From Seleniivibrio sp. (GTDB lineage: Bacteria > Chrysiogenota > Deferribacteres > Deferribacterales > Geovibrionaceae), in NCBI RefSeq assembly GCF_021209385.1, contig NZ_JAJOIL010000038.1:1-53094 (forward strand): a stretch of DNA of 53,094 nucleotides, written 5' to 3'. Of the stretch, positions 17,858-24,429 are shown piece by piece. The notes beneath the pieces are model-generated. The model saw only the letters and a list, made by a program, of their open reading frames with translations, had not been told where the DNA came from and did not search any database. Position numbers and translations under genes: made by a program. Position 1 is the first letter of the stretch. Each line of letters begins with the position of its first letter.

Positions 17858-18309
17858 ACAGAGACAAACTTGCACTAACAGCACTGGTATGCGGAATATT
17901 GTTCCTCGTATTCTACTGGACGTACACAGCTTTCAGCTCTGCTACGGCTAAGGCCGACACGGCTTATAACGATACAATCGAAAAAACCGGAAAGGCTCTG
18001 GATTACTACATGCAGACCCTCAGAGCGCCTGTGCAGAATCCGAAGGTTGAAACAGGTCTTCTGAGCTTCATTGAAAGCAGTGCGGAAGCGCTGGGGCTTT
18101 CAAACCGTCTCGGCGATATGAAACCCATAAACGTACAGGGTGGCGAATCCGTCTCTTTCCGTATTGACAGCGTAACCGGTGACGAAGCTGTCAGCTTCAT
18201 CCGTATCCTTGAAGGCAGATCGAACATAAAGCTCAACAGCGTTAAATTAAGTAAAAGATTTGATAATGAAAAACGCCTTAACCTGGTGATACAGGCCGAG
18301 AAATCATGA
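17854..18309 (+). CDS. gspM: T2SS inner-membrane protein GspM
   Basis: Small bitopic partner of GspL. One N-terminal membrane helix (about residues 7-27) precedes a coiled-coil segment and a periplasmic ferredoxin-like domain, total 151 residues. The start is GTG at 17854, overlapping the gspL stop by four bases. The sequence itself is weakly conserved, and the call relies on topology, size and operon position. Confidence 0.8.
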   Translation: MNRDKLALTALVCGILFLVFYWTYTAFSSATAKADTAYNDTIEKTGKALDYYMQTLRAPVQNPKVETGLLSFIESSAEALGLSNRLGDMKPINVQGGESVSFRIDSVTGDEAVSFIRILEGRSNIKLNSVKLSKRFDNEKRLNLVIQAEKS

Positions 18310-19046
18310 ATAGAATACTGATATCGGTCGGCGTATTCATACTGGTTTTCGCAGCTTCTCTGTGGATATTCTTTCCTTTCGGTTCATACATAGAAACCAT
18401 GGCGGCGCAATCTGCCAAAAACATGGGACTACGTATGAAATATGAAGGCATGTCATCAGGCATATTTTCAACAGAGCTTACTGGCGTTTCTATAAATGAC
18501 AAGGAAATAGGTGATTTTACGTTTCACCACACACCGCTGACGCTTCTGACGAAACATATGAGCATTGACGTGAAAGGCATCTATAACGCCAAGGCGAAGA
18601 TATCCGATTCGGACATGGAATTTGACGTTACGACCAGCGGCGCGGCTCTGGACTTCATAAAAGAACCCGTCTCTCTGAAAGGAAATGTTAACCTTAAGGG
18701 CAAAATAGATACCAAAACGGACGTATCGCAGATCACAGCAAACGTTGACAAAATGCTTCTTAAAACGCCTCTGGGCGAGATGCCTTTTGAAAACATCACA
18801 ACCGACATTGAGGCAAAAGGCAAGATAATAACCATAAATAAGTTACGTTCAGACGACAAAACAGAGCTTAATATGCAGGGCAGAGTCAGGCTGAACAAAC
18901 TGAACATAGTTAATTCAAACGTGGATCTCCAAGGTACCATAAAGCTTGCAGGGCAAAAACAGACTATCTCCATCAGGGGAGATGTAGACAATCTGCACCC
19001 AATGCTGGGCGGCGCAGGTGATTCAGCACCTGAGGATGACGAGTAA
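18306..19046 (+). CDS. gspN: T2SS protein GspN
   Basis: Predicted GspN: a short cytoplasmic tip, one membrane helix (about residues 5-23, ending in WIFFPFGSY) and a long beta-strand-rich periplasmic region. The latter has repeating hydrophobic patterns (KGNVNLKGKIDTKTDVSQI, INKLRSDDKTELNMQGRV) like AsmA/GspN proteins. At 246 residues its size is typical. GspN is dispensable in several systems. It ends the plus-strand operon with four-base overlap to gspM, and the C-terminus is acidic (PEDDE). Confidence 0.78.
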   Translation: MNRILISVGVFILVFAASLWIFFPFGSYIETMAAQSAKNMGLRMKYEGMSSGIFSTELTGVSINDKEIGDFTFHHTPLTLLTKHMSIDVKGIYNAKAKISDSDMEFDVTTSGAALDFIKEPVSLKGNVNLKGKIDTKTDVSQITANVDKMLLKTPLGEMPFENITTDIEAKGKIITINKLRSDDKTELNMQGRVRLNKLNIVNSNVDLQGTIKLAGQKQTISIRGDVDNLHPMLGGAGDSAPEDDE

Positions 19047-19146
19047 GTTTTTTCTCCATCCATCAATATTTACAAACCGAACTGACCAAAAGCCTTCCGT
19101 GTCCACGCAAGCGGGGTTCATCCTGAAACCTGTATTTAATTCAATC

Positions 19147-20196
19147 TCATTTAAACAGTTGGAGGTATTCCCCGTAACCTTCCTTTTCCAGGTTTTCTTT
19201 CGGTATGAAGCGCAGAGCCGCAGAGTTTATGCAGTAGCGCATACCGCCCTTATCTTTCGGACCGTCTTCAAAAACATGCCCAAGGTGAGAATCGCCGTAT
19301 TTGCTGCGCACTTCCGTACGTTTTGAAAACAGTTTAAAGTCACTCTTTTCAGTAACCATGCTTTTATCAATGGGTTTTGTGAAGCTCGGCCATCCTGTGC
19401 CGGAATCAAACTTGTCCCTTGAGCTGAAAAGCGGTTCACCTGTGGCTATATCAACATAGATACCGTCTTTATGGTTGTCCCAGTATTCATTGTTGAACGG
19501 GCGTTCTGTCCCTTCCTGCTGAGTAACGCTGTATTGAAGGGGAGTAAGCTTTTTCTTAAGTTCGCTTTCCGCCGGTTTGTTATATTTCTTATTCACTTTC
19601 TTCTCCTCTTTTCCCCATGTGCGCTCTATGTATCCCGCTCTGCCGGAGCCGACTTTATATCTGTCATAATGATCCTTGTTGGTGCGGAAATAATCCTGAT
19701 GATAGTTTTCTGCAACATAGAATTTTTTAGCGGGAAGAATTGCGGTCGCAATGGGTGATTTGAACTTGCCCGATTTTCCGAGCGCATCCTTTGACTTTTC
19801 AGCCACAGCCTTTTGCTGAGGGGTTGTGTAGAACACTGCCGTGAGATACTGGGTGCCGCGGTCGGCAAACTGTCCGCCGTCGTCTGTCGGGTCAATATTC
19901 TTCCAGAATATCTCAAGAAGCCGTTCATATTTTACCTTCGCAGGGTCGTAAATTACGCGCACAGCTTCGTAATGCCCTGTTTTACCTGACGAAACCTGCT
20001 CATATGTCGGGTTTTCAGTTTTGCCTCCGGTATATCCTGCGGAAACGTCCTTAACTCCGTCCAGAAACGAAAAAGGAGGCTCCATACACCAGAAACAGCC
20101 TCCTGCAAATATCGCAGTTTCATACTTCGCCGCGTTTGCCGAGGGTGCAACACAGAACATCATAAGCATCGGTATTATATATTTTGAATATCTCAT
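19147..20196 (-). CDS. msrAB: Exported bifunctional methionine sulfoxide reductase MsrAB
   Basis: Repairs both S- and R-methionine sulfoxide in envelope proteins. The start at 20196 is chosen over one 12 codons upstream because GAGGTG lies just ahead and a clean signal peptide (about 1-22, ending SANA) results. The MsrA domain has GGCFWC with catalytic Cys34 and a second Cys37. The MsrB domain ends with [11 protein letters not shown] and catalytic Cys322. MsrB lacks the zinc CxxC pairs (the position reads [10 protein letters not shown]) and has no second Cys, so its regeneration route is unclear. Length 349 residues. It is transcribed divergently from the Gly-rich/ECF gene group. Confidence 0.93.
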   Translation of the reverse strand: MRYSKYIIPMLMMFCVAPSANAAKYETAIFAGGCFWCMEPPFSFLDGVKDVSAGYTGGKTENPTYEQVSSGKTGHYEAVRVIYDPAKVKYERLLEIFWKNIDPTDDGGQFADRGTQYLTAVFYTTPQQKAVAEKSKDALGKSGKFKSPIATAILPAKKFYVAENYHQDYFRTNKDHYDRYKVGSGRAGYIERTWGKEEKKVNKKYNKPAESELKKKLTPLQYSVTQQEGTERPFNNEYWDNHKDGIYVDIATGEPLFSSRDKFDSGTGWPSFTKPIDKSMVTEKSDFKLFSKRTEVRSKYGDSHLGHVFEDGPKDKGGMRYCINSAALRFIPKENLEKEGYGEYLQLFK

Positions 20197-20251
20197 AGAC
20201 ACCTCATATGAACTAAGATAGCTTTGACGCAAAAAAGTCCTATAGTTTTTT

Positions 20252-20281
20252 ATCCTATGAAAAACATAATATTGAGATCAA
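20252..20281 (-). promoter_or_regulatory. Putative promoter of msrAB
   Basis: On the minus strand TTGATC (20281-20276), an 18-base spacer and TAGGAT (20257-20252) precede msrAB. Transcription would start near 20245, about 50 bases before the chosen start codon. Confidence 0.45.
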
Positions 20282-20348
20282 TTTTCTTTTTGTTTGAGCG
20301 TACCTTGTAAAAATAAAATGAATATTTCCACATTTTTCTCAAATTATC

Positions 20349-20375
20349 TGTAACCTTTGTTCTCCCCGTCCGTTA
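20349..20375 (+). promoter_or_regulatory. Candidate ECF sigma-dependent promoter
   Basis: TGTAACC (20349-20355) and CGTTA (20371-20375) place AAC and CGT exactly 16 bases apart, the common layout of ECF sigma promoters (AAC at -35, CGT at -10). It lies 40 bases upstream of the Gly/Ser-rich gene start. The obvious candidate to read it is the sigma factor encoded two positions downstream at 20844. Confidence 0.55.
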
Positions 20376-20414
20376 TGAAAGTACAAACACCCTATAGATA
20401 CAAGGAGACATACA

Positions 20415-20798
20415 ATGAGAAAAATTATTGCAGTTTTAACAGTGGCTATGATGGTTCTGGCAGCGGGACAGGCACTCGCTAGAGGCGGCATGGGCGGACA
20501 TGGCGGCGGAAACGGACACGGCGGTTCTTCTTCATCAGGAGGCTCTTCATCAGGAGGCTCTTCATCAGGTGGTTCCTCCTCCGGTGGTTCCTCCTCCGGT
20601 GGCTCATCTTCAGGCGGCGGCTCTCCTTCATCTGGAGGCAGCTCTTCATCTGGCGGACATGGCGACGGCACAGGCACACACTCCATGGACGGAACGGGTC
20701 TCGGCAGTATGTACAACCATGACATAAACCACCCCGCCACAGACGACGACACCACTGACGAAACAACAACAGAAACTGATCCTTCTTTCTCAATGTAG
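20415..20798 (+). CDS. Secreted Gly/Ser-repeat protein
   Basis: No family is recognised. The 127-residue protein has a clear signal peptide (about 1-22, ending ALA). A Gly/His-rich stretch (RGGMGGHGGGNGHGG) and six tandem SSSGG repeats (residues 39-68) follow. The tail is Asp/Thr-rich and acidic. The low-complexity composition suggests a flexible, disordered envelope or extracellular polypeptide, and the GGHGG pattern could bind metal. A good Shine-Dalgarno (AAGGAGA) and the ECF-type promoter upstream support real expression. A second signal-peptide protein with a Gly/His-rich tail lies at 22195, bracketing the sigma/anti-sigma genes. Confidence 0.75.
   Translation: MRKIIAVLTVAMMVLAAGQALARGGMGGHGGGNGHGGSSSSGGSSSGGSSSGGSSSGGSSSGGSSSGGGSPSSGGSSSSGGHGDGTGTHSMDGTGLGSMYNHDINHPATDDDTTDETTTETDPSFSM
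20529..20618 (+). repeat. Six tandem 15-base repeats encoding SSSGG
   Basis: In-frame 15-base units (variants of TCTTCATCAGGAGGC) repeat six times inside the secreted Gly/Ser protein gene. The first copies are nearly identical and later ones (TCCTCCTCCGGTGGT) drift at synonymous positions. Such an array can expand or contract by slippage in whole codon multiples. Confidence 0.85.
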
Positions 20799-20808
20799 TG
20801 AGAAACAT

Positions 20809-20837
20809 TTGGCGGGGGCTTCCGCCCCCGCTATAAT
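20809..20837 (+). promoter_or_regulatory. Sigma-70 promoter ahead of the ECF gene with hairpin spacer
   Basis: TTGGCG (20809-20814), exactly 17 bases, then TATAAT (20832-20837) form a plausible promoter. Its spacer is the GC-rich hairpin listed separately. The predicted transcription start falls at about 20844, the A of the sigma factor ATG, implying a leaderless message. No Shine-Dalgarno is seen before that ATG (AATAAGCAT). Confidence 0.45.
20812..20831 (+). terminator. GC-rich hairpin after the Gly/Ser protein gene
   Basis: GCGGGGGC-TTCC-GCCCCCGC is a perfect 8-base stem with a 4-base loop, 14 bases beyond the stop codon. It is followed by TATAATAAG rather than a T-run, so it could be an attenuating or mRNA-stabilising hairpin rather than a full terminator. 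Confidence 0.55.
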
Positions 20838-20843
20838 AAGCAT

Positions 20844-21326
20844 ATGAAACACAACACAGCACTGACGGCTTTTTTTGAACAGAACAGGCAAAAGCTTTTT
20901 GCCTATCTGGTAAGACTTTCCGGAGACACCCACGAAGCGGAGGACGTCTTTCAGGACACGTTTATCAGATATGCGCAGTCCTATCCTGATCAGCAAAATC
21001 CGGCACTGCTTTTCACAGTGGCAAAGAGCATTTTTCTTGACGGCAGACGCAGACACAGGTTTTCCGAAATGCCGGAAGGGTTTGAACCGACTGATGAACA
21101 AAGCCCCGAAAGCATTGTGATGTGCCGACAGGCACAGAACAGGCTTAAAACTGCCATGAACAGTCTTCCGCAGGAAGAACGGGAACTCCTTGCAATGGCA
21201 GGAGGGGAAGGACTGAAATACGATGAGATAGCAAAGGCGGCGGGGATATCCGTTGCCAATGTTAAGGTCAGGGTACACAGAGCAAGACAACGCCTGCGTT
21301 CCTTACTGGAGGTTTCCGATGGATGA
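20844..21326 (+). CDS. ECF-family RNA polymerase sigma factor
   Basis: Alternative sigma factor of 160 residues with the two-domain ECF layout. Sigma region 2 is at about residues 8-75 (YLVRLSGDTHEAEDVFQDTFIRY) and region 4 at about 105-155 (LPQEERELLAMAGGEGLKYDEIAKAAGISVANVKVRVHRARQRL). It is most like the small ECF proteins paired with membrane anti-sigma factors. The next gene overlaps it by eight bases and has an anti-sigma-like N-terminus. The ATG lacks a Shine-Dalgarno but sits exactly where a promoter directly upstream would start transcription. Likely targets include the AAC-N16-CGT promoter at 20349. Confidence 0.9.
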   Translation: MKHNTALTAFFEQNRQKLFAYLVRLSGDTHEAEDVFQDTFIRYAQSYPDQQNPALLFTVAKSIFLDGRRRHRFSEMPEGFEPTDEQSPESIVMCRQAQNRLKTAMNSLPQEERELLAMAGGEGLKYDEIAKAAGISVANVKVRVHRARQRLRSLLEVSDG

Positions 21327-21885
21327 CAGAGATTTACTTATAAGCCAGTATATCGACAACGAACTGAGCCTTGAAGAAAAGGCTGAATTTGTCAAAGAGA
21401 TAAATATTGACGATGCTTTCTGCGCCGAAACACTCTCTATGCTGGACAGTGAGCTTCTCATGGCGGGCATGATACCTGATGCGCCCCCTGTTCCTGAGAT
21501 AAAGCCAAAACGCGGACGCATCCTCACACCGGCGTCGGTTATGTCATTCACAGCGCTGGCAGCGTCACTTCTGGTTGCTTTCAAAGTTTTCATGTTTACG
21601 CCGGAGGCAGCACAGCAGCCGACCGACAGATACAGATTTGTCATACACGTTCCCGAAGCGCAGCATGTTGCCCTTGCCGGAAGTTTCTCCGACTGGCAGA
21701 GTATAGACATGCGTCCGGTGGGCAACGGATACTGGCAGGTCAGCGTTCCTCTGGAAAAGGGCGAATATACTTACACATACATACTTGACGGAAAAATAAA
21801 AATAGCCGACCCTGCTTCACCTGCGAAACAGGTTGACGATTTCGGCGGAGAAAACTCCGTAATAACCATAGGGAGCGATATCTGA
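21319..21885 (+). CDS. Membrane anti-sigma-like protein with CBM48 domain
   Basis: 188 residues from the ATG at 21319, preferred over the upstream in-frame ATG because CTGGAGG spaces to it and it overlaps the sigma gene stop. Residues 1-40 (LISQYIDNELSLEEKAEFVKEI) resemble the N-terminal helices of anti-sigma factors, without the zinc HxxxCxxC motif. A membrane helix follows at about 70-93. Residues 105-185 match the CBM48/isoamylase early-set glycogen-binding domain (VALAGSFSDW, then YTYTYILDG). The predicted topology puts the anti-sigma part inside and the carbohydrate-binding-like part in the periplasm. Family knowledge supports each domain; the signalling role is inferred. Confidence 0.75.
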   Translation: MDDRDLLISQYIDNELSLEEKAEFVKEINIDDAFCAETLSMLDSELLMAGMIPDAPPVPEIKPKRGRILTPASVMSFTALAASLLVAFKVFMFTPEAAQQPTDRYRFVIHVPEAQHVALAGSFSDWQSIDMRPVGNGYWQVSVPLEKGEYTYTYILDGKIKIADPASPAKQVDDFGGENSVITIGSDI

Positions 21886-22193
21886 AATATTTCACGATTC
21901 TGCTCGTTATCTTTATGACAGGCTGCGCAGCGGCCGAATTTAAAACGGAAGGCTCTGTAATGAAGGGATATTTCCGTGTAAAAGACGCGAACAGCGTAGC
22001 GTTCTACTCGTCTTCAGACGGGTTCACAAAGAACGAAGCCGTTAAAGACGGCAAAAAATGGACGGTGACAGTGCCTAAAAACGGCGAATTCACCTATTAC
22101 CTCGAAAAAGACGGCGAAATCTACGTCCCTGACTGCGAAATGAAACAGCAGGACGATTTCGGCGGAACCGTCTGTGTTTATCAGGAGGATTGA
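21882..22193 (+). CDS. Small lipoprotein related to the CBM48 domain of its neighbour
   Basis: The first ATG (21915) would leave only MTGC ahead of the lipobox cysteine, too short for a signal peptide. Starting at CTG (21882) gives a proper lipoprotein signal (KYFTILLVIFMTGC) of 15 residues before the Cys. It overlaps the previous stop as CTGA and has AGGGAG just upstream, so CTG is proposed as the start (103 residues). The mature part mirrors the end of the preceding protein (W-V-VP, GE-TY, DG-I, KQxDDFGG), suggesting a duplicated early-set domain. It may assist the neighbouring membrane protein in the periplasm. Function unknown. Confidence 0.65.
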   Translation: MKYFTILLVIFMTGCAAAEFKTEGSVMKGYFRVKDANSVAFYSSSDGFTKNEAVKDGKKWTVTVPKNGEFTYYLEKDGEIYVPDCEMKQQDDFGGTVCVYQED

Positions 22194-22194
22194 A

Positions 22195-22989
22195 ATGAAG
22201 TTTCTGGCAATATGCATCATGATGCTGACAGCCGCAACGGCGTTTGCCGATATATACGATGACCTTGGGCGCACTGCCGAGAAGAACGGTGCGGAAAAGA
22301 CGCTGACGGCAAAGCTTACGGAACGCACCAGAGAGGCGAAATATTCTCAGGAAAGCATTTCCGCCATTGAGAACGCACTGAGCGTGCAGATAGGCATGTC
22401 CGCAACAAGAGTCAGCGAAAAGGTGCTTGAGGGAATAGCAAAACGCGTTCAACAGCAGGCGGTTGCAAACGCCGCGCTTAAAGTAAGAGCGCGCTATGAA
22501 ACGGCATACGCAGTTGCTAAACAGGTCGGATTAAAGGGCAAACAGGCGGAAAACACGGCAGACATAGCCGCGGACGCTCTGGCGGCAGGTGCAAACGAAG
22601 CATCTATGATAAAAACAGCTAAACGCCTCTCCGCAATGCAGAAGGAAAAAGAACAGTACACTGTAGCAGTGATGGCATTCTACAGGGATATGCTCCGCTA
22701 CGGGGTAAAAGAAACAACAGCGGCGAGCATAGCCGACGAATCTCTGAACAATCTGTCTGCGGAACAGATAACCGAATACAGACATCATTTCATGAAAAAT
22801 GCGGGGAACAACGCCCAGAGTATGGCGGAATCCATGTGTGACAGTATTGAACACGGAAATTCTGCATCTTCAATGGGTTCAGGAGGACACAGCGGAAGCG
22901 GCGGACATAGCTCCGGCGGAAGCGGAACAGGCGGCGGTTCAGGCGGCGGCGGACATGGCGGTGGCGGTGGACACGGAGGACAGCACTGA
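22195..22989 (+). CDS. Secreted helical protein with Gly/His-rich tail
   Basis: No family recognised. The ATG at 22195 has AGGAGG six bases upstream and gives 264 residues with a signal peptide (about 1-18, ending AFA). Residues 19-225 are charged and Ala-rich, predicted mostly helical (AAKNAx-type stretches such as VQQQAVANAALKVRARYETAYAV). The last 35 residues are Gly/Ser/His low complexity (GGHSSGGSGTGGGSGGGGHG). The tail resembles that of the secreted protein at 20415, so both may share an export route or partner, possibly the T2SS encoded next door. It closes the five-gene group, six codons or fewer from each neighbour. Confidence 0.7.
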   Translation: MKFLAICIMMLTAATAFADIYDDLGRTAEKNGAEKTLTAKLTERTREAKYSQESISAIENALSVQIGMSATRVSEKVLEGIAKRVQQQAVANAALKVRARYETAYAVAKQVGLKGKQAENTADIAADALAAGANEASMIKTAKRLSAMQKEKEQYTVAVMAFYRDMLRYGVKETTAASIADESLNNLSAEQITEYRHHFMKNAGNNAQSMAESMCDSIEHGNSASSMGSGGHSGSGGHSSGGSGTGGGSGGGGHGGGGGHGGQH

Positions 22990-23057
22990 GGTGCGCAATC
23001 CTCCGCGTATATATAAAAGGGAGTTATTCTTCATTTCCTCCCAATACCTTGAACAGT

Positions 23058-24428
23058 TCAACCCGGTTGTTTTTTTTCACTCAGCCGGAGTGAGATCAAA
23101 GTTTGTTGAGCGCTGTAAAGTGACCGCTGACTGTCAAGGGTCTCCAGATAGCTGTCAACGCCATTGCGGTAGCGTGCTTCCGACAGGGTGTAGCTTTTTT
23201 CATAGGATTTCACCAGACTTTGCTGCGCGTCCATCTGCTCGCCTATATGTCTGCGGAAAGAAAGAGCATCTGCAACCTCACTGAAAGCGGTCTGTATGGT
23301 CTTTTCATAATCTGCAACCTCTATTTTCTTCGATATTTCAGCTACGTCCAGAGAGGCTTTCAACGACCCGGCATTGAAGATCGGCACCGAAACTGACGGC
23401 ACGAAAGACCAGACCTCTGATCCTGAACTGAAAAGGTTTGTCAGCGATGAACTGGCGATTCCTGCTGAAGCCGTCAGCGAGATTGACGGAAAGAATGCCG
23501 CACGGGCTGCACCGATATCCGCATTTGCCGCCTTTAGAGTATGTTCAGCCGACAGAACGTCAGGTCGTTTAAGAAGAATCTCAGAAGGCATGTCAGCAGG
23601 CACAGCCGCCAAGGTTACGTCTGACGGGCTTTCAACCGAATCCGGCAGAAGTTCTTTGGAAACGGCAGTGCCGACAACCAGATTGAGCGCGTTAAGGGAC
23701 TGCTCAAGAAGAACGCTGTAATTCGCTACATCAACCCTTGCACTGTCAACGGTTGCCTGTATCTGGGCAAGATCGAGTGAGGAAACAAGCCCGTACTCCT
23801 TTTTGGCGTTCGTAAGGGACAGGGTTTTCTCTCTGCTTTCCAGAGTCTTTTTCGCAAGATTCAACTGCTGCTGGTAAGCGCCGTATGCAAGCCAGTCCGA
23901 AGCGACCTCGGCAATAAGGCTTATTCTGGTGCTTCTCTGGGTCTCCGATGTGGCGAAGTAGCTTTCAAGGGCTTCGTTTTTGAGGCTTCTGACTTTTCCG
24001 AACAGATCCAGTTCCCAGCTACTGAATCCAACCGACGCCTCTGCGGATCGGCTGACCGAGGTTGAATTTCCCGAACCTGTCAGGCTGCGTGCCGCACTGT
24101 TTGAAACGCTCGCGTCAATGCTCGGAAACAGATCGGCTTCCTGTATGCGGTAAGTCGCCCTCGCCTTTTCAATATTCAGCACAGCAGTGCGTAAATCCCT
24201 GTTATTTTCAAGGGCAAGCTCTATTGTTGACTGTAGTTTTTTATCTGCAAAAACATCACGCCAGCCCATTTCATTAACGGAAACAGTTCCCTTGTCCGCT
24301 TTTTCGTTATTGAACGAAGCGGGAACCGGAGATTCCGGACGGCGGTATTCCGGTGCCATAGTTGCACACCCGACCAGACTGAAGGCTATCATACACGCAA
24401 GGATTGATCTTCTGTATATTGCTTTCAT
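23058..24428 (-). CDS. Outer-membrane efflux lipoprotein (OprM/NodT family)
   Basis: TolC-like channel for the adjacent RND pump. The N-terminus has a lipobox (FSLVGC) and the family start CATMAPEYRRPESPVP. Two duplicated outer-membrane efflux domains follow with long helical segments (LDLAQIQATVDSARVDVANY and RYRNGVDSYLETLDSQRSLYSAQ). The length of 456 residues is normal. It begins one base after the pump stop, so it is the third gene of the marR-mfp-rnd-omf operon. Confidence 0.93.
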   Translation of the reverse strand: MKAIYRRSILACMIAFSLVGCATMAPEYRRPESPVPASFNNEKADKGTVSVNEMGWRDVFADKKLQSTIELALENNRDLRTAVLNIEKARATYRIQEADLFPSIDASVSNSAARSLTGSGNSTSVSRSAEASVGFSSWELDLFGKVRSLKNEALESYFATSETQRSTRISLIAEVASDWLAYGAYQQQLNLAKKTLESREKTLSLTNAKKEYGLVSSLDLAQIQATVDSARVDVANYSVLLEQSLNALNLVVGTAVSKELLPDSVESPSDVTLAAVPADMPSEILLKRPDVLSAEHTLKAANADIGAARAAFFPSISLTASAGIASSSLTNLFSSGSEVWSFVPSVSVPIFNAGSLKASLDVAEISKKIEVADYEKTIQTAFSEVADALSFRRHIGEQMDAQQSLVKSYEKSYTLSEARYRNGVDSYLETLDSQRSLYSAQQTLISLRLSEKKQPG

Positions 24429-24429
24429 A

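Noticed and set aside
20529-20618. Tandem repeats as a possible CRISPR or VNTR locus outside genes
   Set aside because: The units are 15 bases, in frame, without spacers and encode a SSSGG repeat following a signal peptide.
23060-23080. AACCCGGTT followed by a run of T on the plus strand as a terminator for the Gly/His-rich gene
   Set aside because: The possible stem is only three to five bases with almost no loop, and the T-run falls within the coding end of the convergent efflux gene (Lys codons).
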